DNA from: Sphagnum compactum
Lineage: Eukaryota > Bryophyta > Sphagnopsida > Sphagnales
Direction of reading: 5' to 3'
Assembly (NCBI GenBank): GCA_965153455.1
Contig: OZ234494.1
Location: 18,228,001 to 18,292,000 of the forward strand
Length of the DNA: 64,000 nt
In this document: piece by piece, positions 1 to 11,094 of the stretch
Numbering within the stretch: position 1 is the stretch's first letter
How the letters are laid out: each line of letters opens with the position of its first letter
Translations under genes and position numbers: made by a program
Notes under the pieces: model-generated
Seen by the model: the letters and a program-made list of their open reading frames with translations, nothing else
Told to the model about the DNA's origin: nothing
Databases searched by the model: none

Positions 1-1090
1 AAGAAATGGCAGCACTCACTGCAGCGGCAGCCTCTGTTTCTCGAGTTGTGCAGATTGTTTGAGCAAACATATTTGACTTGTTCAGACCTGCTAAGATTGC
101 TGCATTCTGTGGGGTAATAATCTGCTATTCCAGACAATGCTAGTTTGAGCTTCAAGGAGATAAGTGCTAGAATGGAAGGAAGACACTGAAATTCTCCAAG
201 AATCTTATCAACTCAAAATGATTAAGCACATCTCTAACTTCCCAGTGCTCAAAACTTTGCCACTGCATCTACTAAATGCAAGAATTCTTCACCACAAGAT
301 CTGGATCCTAAACAACTCTAAACCTAAAATACTAAACCTGAGAAAATGAACCTTAATCTGTCACCAGATGCACAAAAGCCCCTAAACAAAATTGTGGTTT
401 CTGAAGTAGGAGTTTTAAGGTGGTAGAAGAGACCAAATGCACCTGAACTGTGGAGGACCAAATTGGCTTACATGCCTGTCGCCACCATGGTTGCTGCTGT
501 GCAACTGATGAAGACAATAATGGACTTGCAACCTCCATCTGCAGTTTGGCAGGTACTGCCAGAGCTCTACTTTTCAAGGCCACACTCACCATCTGCTCCA
601 CAACACTCCAATTCAACCAACTCTTTAGGCTCCACCAGCTTCAACCATCACCACACCAAAAAAAGGCAGTCTACTCTACCAAAGACAAGCTTGCGCAATG
701 TCCATCAACACTACAATTGTTGTTGCTCTTTAGACTCAACCATCGCCACACCAACAAAGGCACTCTACTCTACCAAAGATGAAGCTTCCGCAATGGCCCA
801 TCAGTGGAGGCTCCCAAAAGGACAGCGATCACACAAGTGCACGCATTGAGTCTTACATTCTCATGTTCGTGACTTGTGCATCATGACAAATGCAGGTCAC
901 AGTTCCAGAAAGCAAGAAAAAGCATTGCATCGAAGAGCAAATTTCAGAGGAAGTGAGATGCGGACGGACGGACGGACAGACTGCAGGGGAAAATCTCCAA
1001 GAGGGAAGAAGTAGTAATAGAGATGGGGAGTGATAGAGATTACAATACCTGCCGCAGGCTTGTGGATCCCATGGCTCTGAGCATCGTCTG
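1..1090. other. Intergenic/upstream DNA, no supported gene
   Basis: No ORF here has convincing coding character. Open frames of about 110-130 codons on both strands at 353-849 are overlapping shadows with no recognisable domain. A short GGAC repeat lies at 962-976. It probably contains distal promoter sequence of the HSP60 gene or the end of a gene lying outside the window. Confidence 0.4.
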
Positions 1091-1099
1091 CATTTGCGC

Positions 1100-1360
1100 T
1101 TCTAAAACCCTCGAAACCCTAAAACAGATCACCTTGGATCGGAAACCAAGCAAAGCTTCCCTTGTGTCTAGTTTGCAAAGAACCCCGCTTTGCGCGCGTC
1201 TGCTTCCTCTCTCTCTCTCTCCCCTGATGCAAGCTCTTCCAAAGAGAGAGAGGGGGATCTGAAGATCATCGTCCTCTGTGTGTGTGTGTCCTTGTCTCTT
1301 TGCTGCTGCGATTCCTAGTGCGCATGCTGACCGTTAGCCCTAAAACCCTAAACCCTCTTC
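1100..1360 (+). promoter_or_regulatory. Telo-box cluster upstream of HSP60
   Basis: AAACCCTAAAA occurs at 1114-1124 and a double copy AAACCCTAAACCCT at 1343-1356. Telo-boxes are known in promoters and leaders of plant housekeeping and translation genes. Their position 0.8-1 kb before the HSP60 ATG fits a promoter or transcribed-leader location. They are too short to be a telomere remnant. CT-rich tracts nearby (1208-1224) are typical of plant core promoters. Confidence 0.5.
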
Positions 1361-1448
1361 ATCGTGCTTCGCGTTTCGAGAACCACGCAGAAGCGAGTTG
1401 GATGAAGAATGTGCTCAACAACGAGCCAGTTACTGTGTGGCAGGTTTT

Positions 1449-1582
1449 GGACGAAAAAGCTCGTCTTCTTCGTGGATTCTTGGCAGGCTTTTGAACGAAA
1501 ACCTCATCTTGTTCGTGGATTTCTTCGCGAGTTATGAACGAAAAAGCCTTGTCATGTGCGAACTTCGTGGATTCTCGAAGAG
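1449..1582 (+). repeat. Three-copy 43-bp tandem repeat in HSP60 leader
   Basis: Three diverged units beginning near 1450, 1494 and 1537 share the pattern GAACGAAAA ... TTCGTGGATTTCT. The spacing is 43-44 bp. The array lies upstream of a plausible leader intron (donor GTAAGT at 1689, acceptor CAG ending at 1791). Confidence 0.55.
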
Positions 1583-1940
1583 AACGAAAAATAGTGGATG
1601 GATGTATCATGCGGTATCTCATCCCTTGGTTCTTTGAAGGTTCTGGAACCAGCAGAGGTAGCGGCAGCAGCAGCTGCGTTGTAAAAATGTAAGTACTTGT
1701 TCTGCTGAACTTCTCTTTTGTGCTCTCTTCTTCTTCTGCTCCTGCTCTCGCTCAACGTCACGTCCAATTTCTTGATCATTTTTCTTTCCAGGAGACTGAT
1801 CGGATTGCCGCCGCCGAAGAGTTGCACGCTTTTGCCAGGTTTTCATTCTCACCATGCAATCTATGTTTGATTCCTGTTACTTGTCACTCTGGAGAATCCT
1901 GTTCGTTCTCTGTGCATTTGTAGGAAACCAGCACAGACAG

Positions 1941-1945
<5 letters not shown>

Positions 1946-1980
<35 letters not shown>
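1946..1980. repeat. (AG)n microsatellite
   Basis: An uninterrupted AG dinucleotide run lies in the leader region of the HSP60 gene, about 150 bp before the ATG. Such GA/CT tracts are common in plant 5' leaders and are length-variable. Confidence 0.9.
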
Positions 1981-1984
<4 letters not shown>

Positions 1985-2131
1985 CTTTTTGTTTTTTTCC
2001 CTGCAAGAAATGCTGCTGGATTGATTCATGGAGTTCACGTGGTGATCATCATCGGTTTGTGTAGCAGAAGGAGGAAAAAAGATACGACGCATTCGTTTTC
2101 GTTTCTGTATATTGAGGAAGTAAGAGCAATC

Positions 2132-5100
2132 ATGTTTCGTGCATTGACTACATTGGTATCTGGAGTCAGGTGAGAAGGCCTTGTTCTTCTTTTCAGTTCT
2201 TCTATCTCACTGACAGCTTTTGCTTACTTTGGTGCATTTTGATGCGCTCCATTTGTGGTTTGTTTTCAGAAAAAGCCTGAAATCTCCTTCCTGTTATGGT
2301 AAGGATACAGGCCTGGAAGTTGTTTATCAATGCATGCAAAAGAGCTTTTCTAGGATCTGCTGTAGATATGTCATATTGTCGTTTCCTGTTTCTTTTTATC
2401 ATGGTAGCCACTGACCTATCCTCTGCCTCTGTTTGGATTCTGTTTTTCAATGAGGACAGGCAATCTGTTCGGGCTCAAGTAAGTGTCTCCTCTCTGCTCC
2501 TTATCACTTGCGCATTTTATATTCATCCTTGCCTAATTTTTCTCTTCAGGTTGTAATTGACTGTGCACAAAGTGTTTGCTTTTCTGTAGCTCCTAACATG
2601 TGGAACCTCAATAGAGTGAATGGGCTGTCTTTTTCAAGCAAAATGCTGATTGAAACGATGTCTTTTACAAACAAAAAAATTCTTGAAAGCACATTGCCTG
2701 CATAGGTTTATGTGGAGAGAAAGAGAGAGAGAGAGCATCATGGTTTTCAAGACCTGATTGTTTTTCTTCTGAAACAGGACATAAGCCAGGTGCAATGGGT
2801 GCGGAGATTCTCTGCTAAGGACATCAGATTTGGTGTCGAAGCTCGTGCCCTCATGCTGAAAGGTGTGGAGCAACTTGCAGATGCTGTCCAGGTTACTATG
2901 GGGCCCAAGGTATGGAACTGATTGTGCCAACTAAGTTTTTTTAGCTTCCAAGGCAATTTGCGATTTCATGGAAACTCAGAAACTGCTTATTTGGCTATGT
3001 TATGCAAGTCAATACTTGCTCATTTTTCTTTTTTGGCAATTATCACAGGGGCGGAATGTCGTGATTGAGCAAAGCTATGGAGGTCCAAAGGTCACGAAGG
3101 ATGGTGTGACAGTTGCCAAGAGTATAGAGTTCAAAGACAAGTTGAAAAACCTCGGCGCAAGTCTTGTGAAGCAGGTTGCAAATGCCACCAATGATGTGGC
3201 TGGAGATGGTAATCCCTGATAAGGAGTGTATAGCTTCCACCTTCTGTGAATATCAACCTGGTAGTGACCTCAGTTGTGACTGCAACTGCAGGACATCATA
3301 TCTGCAATTGGAGAGTGAACTTACATGCATGATGGATGATGCCAAAATCCTAAATTCAATTGAAAATCCAGGACTCTGCTACACACAGGATTCAAGTGTC
3401 AGTTGTTAGCTTGTGTTAACCCCTGATGATCTTGGGGTTTGCAGGTACAACAGCAGCAACGGTACTCACACGGGCTATTTTTGCGGAAGGCTGCAAGTCA
3501 GTGGCAGCTGGAATGAATGCCATGGATCTACGACGAGGGATCAACCTTGCTGTGGAGTCTGTGGTCAACCACTTGAAGGGCAGAGCAAGAATGATAAGCT
3601 CATCGGAGGAGATAGCCCAAGTAATTACTTACTGTTGGAGAATGTCTACCTTGTTATTGTTACTGTGTGTGCATAAGCTTTTGGCTTCCAGCTGATTGTC
3701 AACTCCAGTTATTATCTGGCTAATGTGCACAAATTCTCAACCATATATGGTAATGATGATACCTCGATACTAAGTTTCACGGTGTTGACAAATGCAGGTT
3801 GGAACAATATCTGCGAATGGTGACCGTGAAATAGGTGATTTGATTGCACGTGCTATGGAGAAAGTTGGCAAGGATGGTGTCATTACTGTCTCTGTAAGTC
3901 CTGTGTTTGTGTATCAGTTCTTCACATGAAATCATTTTGAACTGCATGCATGTTCAGCTCCTCCTGTTGTGATTGTATCTATCATTCTCACTGTGCAATC
4001 ATTCTAAGCCAACCCCTGTGATGTGCATGCATTGATAAGTATGGATTCTTGCACAGGATGGGAAAACTCTCTACAATGAACTTGAGGTGGTGGAAGGCAT
4101 GAAGCTTGACAGAGGTTACATTTCCCCATACTTTGTCACCAATGCCAAGACTCAAAAAGTGGTAAGTATGAGGCAATGCTGTTTTTTCATTTTTAAAGTA
4201 TTTTTTGAATATTGCATCTTAACTTGAATTTCTCATGGAGTTGGTGTTTTGGTTGTTTAGGGTGACTTACACTTTCTTGCCAATTTATGATTCAGGAACT
4301 TGAAAATCCTGTGATCCTGGTTCATGAGAAGAAAATTTCAAGTATAAACAGCATTCTACCAGTTCTTGAATTGGTTGTGCGGGTGAGTCATCTCCATCTA
4401 GTCCATGCTATTTTAAGTGGGTTTTATCTTTAATATGTTAATTTCATGTGTTTACCAGTCCCTGAATGCCTCATATTTTTCAGGATCAAAGGCCATTGCT
4501 GATTGTGGCAGAGGATGTGGAGAGTGAAGCTCTAGCAACATTAATTGTCAACAAACTTCGTGGTGGTGTCAAGGTATGTGACATGATGTTGGGTTTGAGC
4601 AGGAAATTCACCATCATAACTTTAACAATTAGTCTCTGGTAGGAGAAGACCGATAGGCCATGGGTTGGATGTATTCAAACATAATAGTATGGATATTCTT
4701 GTGCAGTTTTCAATCTATTTAATCTCAGGAGCAATGATGCAAAGTACTAACAGTTATGCTTGACATTGGTAATCTTGAAAGCTTTACATTTTCTCATCTT
4801 AGTAAATGGTTAACTGCTTTGTTGTCAGGTGTGTGCCATCAAGGCACCTGGTTTTGGTGAGAATAGAAAGGCAAACTTGCAAGATCTTGCAGTTGTGACT
4901 GGGGGTCAGGTATTCAATCATCTTATCATATGTCTATAAATCAAGTGTTGCAGATGCTTTGGGTGGTTTGCACTTAACATGCTGCCCTGAAACCAATCCA
5001 CTGAATCCACTAGGAGAGCTCAAGAACTTGTGAAGTCAGAAGTAGGTTGTAAAATTTGACAGTGATAGTTTCGGAGTCCATGGCTTGACTTGGATCATCC

Positions 5101-7097
5101 AATGTGAGCTGACAGTCACATGTTTACAGCTATTCAGAGATGGGGCAGTCTGGATTGCAAGAATAGAGCCACTTGGTACATTCTGATGGTGGTCATGTGG
5201 GTTGTATGGTTGCAGCTCATTAGTGAAGATTTGGGTCTTAAACTTGAGAAGGTGCAACTGGATATGCTTGGATCAGCAAAGAGGGTCACAGTTTCAAAAG
5301 ATGACACAATCATACTGGATGGTGGAGGTGACAAGAAAGGCATTGAGGAGCGGTGTGAGCAGGTATTAATATCTTAGTCTAGTTTGAGGTGGGCATTGTT
5401 TGTGTTTCAGCTTGCTGCTGCACCTGTGTATTTTGAGTCCTTGTCTGGAAAACAGCTCATATGACAGCACCTGCAGGTGTGTGTTAATCCACCTTCAGAA
5501 CATGGGGCCCAACAAAAGTTAATCACATGTTTCAGTCACAGTTCTTACATGGAGAAAACAAGTTTTACACCTTTAATGTGACTTACTGTGCTGAGGGTTG
5601 ACGCAGATACGGGAGGCTATAAGTGTTGCAACATCAGATTATGATAAGGAAAAGCTGCATGAACGCTTAGCAAAGCTCTCAGGGGGTGTTGCTGTGCTTA
5701 AGGTACGCTCAAGTTGTCAACCTTTGCAAATGCTCTCTCAATTGTGCAAGTAAATGTGCTTTGAAACATGGAACCTTGTGCTTAACTTCTTTTGGGTCTC
5801 ATACATGGTTTTACTGATTGCAGATTGGTGGAGCAAGTGAAGTAGAGGTTAATGAGAAGAAGGACCGTGTGACTGATGCTTTGAATGCCACCAAGGCAGC
5901 TGTGGAGGAAGGCATAGTTCCTGGTATGAGTCTCACCCAGAGCACTATCACTCAATTTTGCATGGCTGTGAGAGGTAAAGAGGGTAAGTAGATTTTGTAC
6001 CCTTGTCTTACGTCAAAGTCTCTGTGCTTGTTTTCATAATGTTGTTTAGTGAAATCACCTTTTGTATGAGAATTTGTCTAGGTGGAGGTGTGGCACTTCT
6101 GTACGCTTCACGAGATCTTGATAAGATCCCAACTGCAAATTTTGATCAAAAAGTTGGTGTTCAGATTATCCAAAATGCACTTAAGGTACCATTTACACCT
6201 CCAGAACCCTTATTGGTATGTAAAACTCAGCTGTGAAAGTCACTTGTTTCTGGCAAGCCTGGAAATTTGGTACAATTTGGGAGTAGCAGCTCATGAAATG
6301 CCAAGGAGAATTATTTCTGCTCTGAAGCCTTTGGAGTATTTTCTTGTCTTTGTGCATTAAGTGCATGATTCATCGGGATCTCCCTGACTCTGCAAATCTG
6401 GGAACAGATGCCAACCTATACGATAGCAGCAAATGCAGGTGTGGAGGGTGCAGTTGTGGTAGGCAAGCTTTTGGAGCAGAACAGTCTGGATATTGGCTAC
6501 AATGCTGCCACAGGTTTGTTGCTCCTCTTTGCATGCAATCAACATGTTCATTACATCCATTCTTCCTATCTTCTAGTCTTCTTTGACTATCTACTGTAGA
6601 TCAGGGTCTGCTAACAATCAGTGGTATGGTAGACTGGCATGTTCTTAAGCAATGGTTCTATCAAGCACCTGTTCCACCGAAGTGTCAGCCTAGAGCACCT
6701 GGATGGAGCCTTGTATTGTTGGCACCTCCAAATTTTTGGAAGCTGAGCACTGATGCTGCTTGGTAACAATGCAGATGAGTATGTGGATATGGTGAAGGCT
6801 GGGATTATTGACCCAGTGAAGGTTATTAGAACTGCACTTACAGATGCAGCTAGGTAAGCTATGTCAACAACTTTTTCTCCTCTATTTGTGAAAATTGTGA
6901 CTTGGAAACTCCAGTGGTTTCTGGACGTTTAGACAACTTTAACAGTGTTTTTGTGTCTGGGTTGCTGCAGTGTGTCATCCTTGATGACAACTACCGAAGC
7001 AGTGGTGGCTGATTTCCCAAAGGAAGAGAAAGAGATGGTTGGCATGGGTGGCATGGGGGGAGGAGGTATGGGAGGTATGGGAGGTATGGACTACTAA
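2132..7097 (+). CDS. CPN60: Mitochondrial chaperonin 60 (HSP60/GroEL type I)
   Basis: Encodes the mitochondrial matrix chaperonin subunit, which folds imported proteins in an ATP-driven ring with a 10-kDa co-chaperonin. Seventeen exons close in frame: 2132-2169, 2460-2478, 2778-2909, 3049-3208, 3445-3620, 3798-3893, 4057-4161, 4296-4382, 4484-4573, 4829-4909, 5216-5362, 5607-5702, 5824-5923, 6082-6185, 6408-6513, 6775-6853, 6971-7097. That gives 580 residues, close to the 577 of Arabidopsis HSP60. The N-terminus ([15 protein letters not shown]) is Arg/Ser-rich without acids, as expected for a mitochondrial presequence, followed by [16 protein letters not shown]. The ATP-site GDGTT is formed across the exon 4/5 junction near residue 115. 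The C-terminus has the GGM-rich tail of mitochondrial type ending GMDY, which separates it from plastid CPN60 alpha/beta. No stop or frameshift is seen. Exon 2 is a 19-nt microexon. Confidence 0.95.
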
Positions 7098-8540
7098 AGT
7101 AAGTGATGCATCATTTTCTGCAACTGCAGAAGCAGCCATTGCCCACACCACATTCAGTTTACTACAGGAGGAAGAGACTTAGTGTTGCCTGTTGTGGCAT
7201 CCAGAAAGGCCTCTAGGGTTGATTGCAGACAGTTGTAGAGTTAGTCTGCAAAAAGAACAATGTAGATTGACCTAATTTTGCAACTTGGCACATTCGGACA
7301 AGTTTCTGGTGTCACAGTAACTTGAAGGTTGCAGAGGTAGTAGTATTTATGATTGGAGAGCCAGTTTTGTACCCACGTTGTTCAATTCCTGATGTTTAAA
7401 TTGACAAGGACATTTCTGTCCTTAAATTTGGGAGGTTATGACTTGTTGCATATCTTGCTGTGACATTGGGACATTGTTTCTCAGCCTGCTCCATGAAGCT
7501 GTAGGAACTGATTTGTTTTCGTGACAGAACTAATGGAGCATATATGTTCTGCTATTGCTGGTTAACTCAAAACTGAAAACCTTTTTCATCATATGATAAG
7601 CATTCTCTCCCTGCTCTATAACATAATGAAAATAGTTAATACATACTTGAGGTTCATGGCTGATGGATTCTCGAGTTTTCTGGGTGCAGACTGCTGCTGT
7701 TGGCAAGGTACTGCATTGTTTGACCTTTGAAGGTTCTTGAATGTGTGGAATAGAGTGGCAGCAGGAGGGCAGCTGACAAGCTTAAATGCAAGTGGGTCAG
7801 CTTCGTCATGTGGTAAATCATCCTCTCCCTCCTCTGCATCGTTTTAGAAACAAAATTTGTTTATCTGGCACAAAATACAATGTTATGATTCATTGTCATT
7901 GGGTCCAGCCAACCAGTGCTCTTCTTCTACTGCTCTACATTGTGAAGTGTGCTCATCACGCATTCAAAGTATTACAAGGATTGTTCACACACTTAGCCTC
8001 ATGCAACAAGTTGGTAGAATAAGTAGAGAGTTTTTGGTATTCATGTGTTCCACCTTCTTCACTAATCTGTTCTAAAAGCTCTGGTTTACATGAAGGCCCG
8101 GGCCCAATTCATCATCATCATTCATTTTTGGCTATCATTGTTATGAACCCTAATATTCATGAAAATTACTTGTATGGTGAGTTAAAAAAAGGAAGCGTTT
8201 ATGAAAGTTGGTTTGAGCTACGTTCAAAATGAATAAAAACAGATGTAGCCGCCCTTCAGTTCATTTAGTTTGTTCAACATTAATATATGTGGTATAATTT
8301 TACGATGTAGTCTTGTTGTCTTGTTTAATTGAATATGGTGCTTAATTGTATAATTGCATTTTGGGCAACCCTCTCCACCCCTCCGATTCCTAAACCCTAA
8401 ACCAAAATACTTCAAGATATTATTAACTCTACAACTAATCTCAAGTTGAATAACTAACACAAGCCAAAATATCATCTTTCAAAAATCCTCATCTAAAAAT
8501 AGAACTCTTATTACCTAAGGGCCAACTAAAATCCCTTAAG
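7098..8540 (+). other. HSP60 3' UTR and downstream gap
   Basis: The first 400-500 bases after the stop are T-rich and transcript-like and probably form the 3' UTR. Beyond about 7600 no ORF longer than 85 codons shows domain similarity. A telomere-like CCTAAACCCTAAACC lies at 8390-8404. Nothing else is supported. Confidence 0.4.
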
Positions 8541-8590
8541 CTACTATTACATATAGTAAAGGAACAATTTTACCGACAATGGTATCGACA

Positions 8591-8724
8591 ATGAAGCCGC
8601 CCCTGAAGCCGTGGACAGACAGTCACCTTTAGAAAGGGCAAGGTTTGGTCTATTTTCATGAAGCTGCCCCTGAAGCCGCGGACGGACAGTCGCCTTTAGA
8701 AAGGGCAAGGTTTGGTCTATTTTC
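8591..8724. repeat. 67-bp tandem duplication
   Basis: Two head-to-tail copies, 8591-8657 and 8658-8724, differ at only a few positions. Each begins ATGAAGC and ends TCTATTTTC. The second copy abuts the 149-bp duplication directly. Confidence 0.9.
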
Positions 8725-9020
8725 ATGGACTCGCAGATGCGAAGTGTGTGGCAACGCGTAGCCAGGTTGAACAAAACCCTCATGTCCTCATCATCAATTT
8801 CAACAAGCGGCATGTCCAGAACGTGGAGTGAAGTTGCTGTCTCTGCAAGCAAGTTAAATATAGCTAAATATACATGGACTCGCAGATGCGAAGTGTGGCA
8901 ACGCGTAGCTAGGTTGAACAAAACCCTCATGTCCTCATCATCAATTTCAACAAGCGGCATGTCCAGAACCTGGAGTGAACTTGCTGTCTCTGCAAGCAAG
9001 TTAAATATAGCTAAATATAG
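8725..9020. repeat. 149/147-bp tandem duplication
   Basis: Copy 1 is 8725-8873 and copy 2 is 8874 to about 9020. Each begins ATGGACTCGCAGATGCGAAG and ends in AAATATAGCTAAATATA. The first copy has an extra GT near its start, so the unit lengths are 149 and 147 bp. On the minus strand both copies are open and encode the same repeated peptide, containing VLDMPLVEIDDEDMRVLFNL. Confidence 0.9.
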
Positions 9021-9534
9021 CGAGGGCGTCGTGAAGCCAGCTGCTCCTTCTATTGCTGCTGCTGCTAGCGTTGTTGTATTCCCTATGTCTATCAACAACC
9101 TCAACATCTTCATGGAGCTCTTGGTTGGACACCACCATGCACACCGAGGTTTCTGCTGCTGGGGTAGGTGGTGTTGCGAAATCAAACTCTCCAGAAGAAG
9201 GGATGGAATAATGCTTTGCTGCTTCTGATGTAATAGGAATCTCAAATTCGTTTGCAGTAGGCAGGACATCCAACGCTGGTGTACAACAACAAGCAAAAGA
9301 ATCCTCTATTTCTAAAGGATGATCATCTGTTTTCGAAACATCTTGTGGTGTAGAGGAAATTGCAGCAACGTCTGCAGCATCATCATCATCGGCTGCTACT
9401 TCTGCGCTGCTTTCGAGCTTTGAGCAGCGATGATGATGATGATTGAGGAGGAGACGTGCAGATTTGGAAGAAGGCGACAGAGAGAAGGTGTTGCCGCCAG
9501 ATCCTGATGCTCCTGCTGCTGATGCCGCCGGCAT
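9001..9534 (-). CDS. Possible minus-strand protein, Ser/Asp/His-rich, unknown
   Basis: A 177-codon frame starts at ATG 9534 and runs to a stop at 9001. It is rich in Ala, Ser and Asp, with a His run after residue 30 and a DDDDAAD stretch. The middle part (NEFEIPITSEAAKHYSIP, then GEFDFATPP) looks less like random sequence than the rest. An overlapping frame continues downstream to 8547 through the duplicated 49-codon unit, so a spliced gene running 9534 to 8550 is possible. I recognise no domain, and trinucleotide repeats inflate the frame. It could equally be a decayed gene fragment. Confidence 0.25.
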   Translation of the reverse strand: MPAASAAGASGSGGNTFSLSPSSKSARLLLNHHHHRCSKLESSAEVAADDDDAADVAAISSTPQDVSKTDDHPLEIEDSFACCCTPALDVLPTANEFEIPITSEAAKHYSIPSSGEFDFATPPTPAAETSVCMVVSNQELHEDVEVVDRHREYNNASSSSNRRSSWLHDALAIFSYI

Positions 9535-9649
9535 TCCTCCTTGCAGCAGTCTCAGAAAAAGGAAGCTCAGCAGAGTTAATCAGACAGACAATGAAATGAT
9601 TTTGTAGCTACTGAGTAGTTTTTGAAGTTTCGAGTTTTGATTTTTGGCT

Positions 9650-9713
9650 TCCCCCCCCCCCACCCTTTTCACTTTCAGAAAAATAAAGTTCAGTGTTTGC
9701 AGATCCTTGATCT

Positions 9714-9765
<52 letters not shown>

Positions 9766-9787
9766 CGAGATTATGTTTTTTTTTTGA
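9650..9787. repeat. C-run, (AG)n and T-run simple repeats
   Basis: A poly-C run lies at 9652-9661, an AG dinucleotide array at 9717-9767 with one interruption, and a T-run at 9777-9785. Open frames here (minus 9580-10161, plus 9908-10207) are Ser/Leu or Glu/Arg low-complexity translations of these repeats and are not called as genes. Confidence 0.85.
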
Positions 9788-10410
9788 GGACCCATTTGGG
9801 CCATGAGGGAGATGGAGGTGGTATTGCTATGAGCTCCAACAAGAAGAGACAATGTACATACATTAGCCCAGTTTGAGCTAGGAGGGAGAGATGGAGTTGG
9901 TGTTGCGGTGATTCTTCTACAGCAAGGAGGAGGGGAGTTGAAGAGAGAGATAGAAGAGAGAGACAGAGGGACGCAAGAGACACGGGAGGAACCAGAAGAG
10001 GCTGCTACGGGGAGAGTGGGCAACAACGAGGATGGTGAACAACAGATTGAAGCACAACAAGATGGACTCATCAACAACAACATAGCTTTCTCGGTTAATG
10101 CTGCTCTTCTTCTTCCTCCTGCATCAGCAGCACCACCTGCTGCTGTCTCCACGGTTTGCACAACACAAAAACCCTTTGCAAAAAAACTGAGATCAATGTC
10201 AGATTAGTAGCCTAATTTTCTGTTACATTTTGCTTCTCCTGTACATACAGTAGTGAAGGATAGTAAGGCCATTTAGGTCAGAAGGCTTTCTGTTGTAGAT
10301 TGGAGGGCTCATGTGGAGATTCTGGAACAAATGGTTTGGAAGGCTGTTTTAGACCTGAGAAGAGTGATCTCCAGCCTCTCACTCAGAATGGTGGGAAGAT
10401 TAACATTGTT

Positions 10411-10524
10411 ATGGATTGTACAGGCCAGTGGCAGTAAGTTTAGCATCAGCAACTGATCAGTTGAGTAAATCTAGCAGGTTCGTTGCTGATGCTAAACTTA
10501 CTACCATTAGCCTCTACAATCCAT
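10411..10524. repeat. Foldback hairpin, 43-bp stem and 28-nt loop
   Basis: The arms 10411-10453 and 10482-10524 are complementary at 39 of 43 positions. The innermost 21 pairs (10433-10453 with 10482-10502) are perfect. The four discrepancies, one of which is a G-U wobble in the plus-strand RNA, are in the outer half. The geometry fits a short MIRNA-type precursor or a very small foldback element. No flanking target-site duplication was recognised. Confidence 0.7.
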
Positions 10525-10597
10525 TACACTATGATTGAAATAGTGGGAGCAATTTTAAAATGCAAACAAAATCAACACTGGAAGAAGACTCATATAC

Positions 10598-10735
10598 CTG
10601 TCACCCATAATTAAGCACTTCTCCTGCATTTCCCGAACTGTTGTTTCTGCAATCTTTGGATTGGGAAATTTGACCAAGGCCTCCACTGTCCACCCAAATG
10701 GCTTGCCAACATGAGAGTCACTCAAAGGACAATAC
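10598..10735 (-). pseudogene. Isolated exon-like fragment (possible captured exon)
   Basis: On the minus strand an open 138-nt block lies between an acceptor-like TATAG and a donor-like CAG/GTATATG. It enters and leaves in the same phase, as a symmetric internal exon would. The peptide includes DSHVGKPFGWTVEALVKF and ends KCLIMGDR; its composition is coding-like. I do not recognise the family, and no companion exons are visible nearby. A Helitron-type 3' hairpin lies 116 bp away, so capture by a non-autonomous Helitron is one explanation. Confidence 0.35.
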
Positions 10736-10848
10736 CTATACAACATAGCACAAAGTCCATTTTTTCTTATGAATATTTTTGATTGAGAAGGTGGGGAAAG
10801 GTGGTAGTGGTAACTTACAAGAATGGAAGTGCCTATAAGAGGGTGGTA

Positions 10849-10880
10849 CACCTGTGCATTAGGCACGGGGCTCACACTTT
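10849..10880 (+). mobile_element. Helitron-type 3' hairpin, copy A (decayed end)
   Basis: ACACCTGTGCATTAGGCACG followed by GGGCTCACACTTT matches the terminal hairpin of the intact end at 17078. The expected CTRR terminus is replaced by CTTT, so this is probably a degraded 3' end. Confidence 0.5.
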
Positions 10881-11049
10881 TGTCTGAAGAACAAAGCAGA
10901 CACCTCAGTTCAAATTTTTTAAGTCACTACAAAGTTCATTCTAATTTTTTAATAATCACCAAAAATTTGAGAAAAATATTCAATTTTTTATATAAAAATG
11001 GCCAGATTCTATACTATATATGGTTTAAGAAGGTATTACACAATAGGAT

Positions 11050-11086
11050 ACACACATCTGTGCATTATGCACGGGGCTCAAACTAT
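11050..11086 (+). mobile_element. Helitron-type 3' hairpin, copy B (decayed end)
   Basis: ATCTGTGCATTATGCACGGG followed by GCTCAAACTATT. The stem TGTGCAT/ATGCAC and the following CTCAAACTA resemble the intact end at 17078. The last base of CTAG is changed to CTAT. Confidence 0.5.
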
Positions 11087-11094
11087 TTCCGACA

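Noticed and set aside
450-849. Two overlapping plus-strand ORFs of 110 and 128 codons
   Set aside because: They overlap each other and a minus ORF, lack any domain, and read through simple CAC/AAC-rich sequence.
1398-1637. 79-codon ORF with repeated FVDFF-like blocks
   Set aside because: Its open character comes from the 43-bp tandem repeat in the HSP60 leader; the opposite strand is open as well.
8390-8404. CCTAAACCCTAAACC as an internal telomere remnant
   Set aside because: Only two units; more likely a telo-box or chance match than interstitial telomere.
9580-10161. 193-codon minus-strand ORF
   Set aside because: Mostly Ser-Leu repeats translated from an AG/CT microsatellite; no coding signature.
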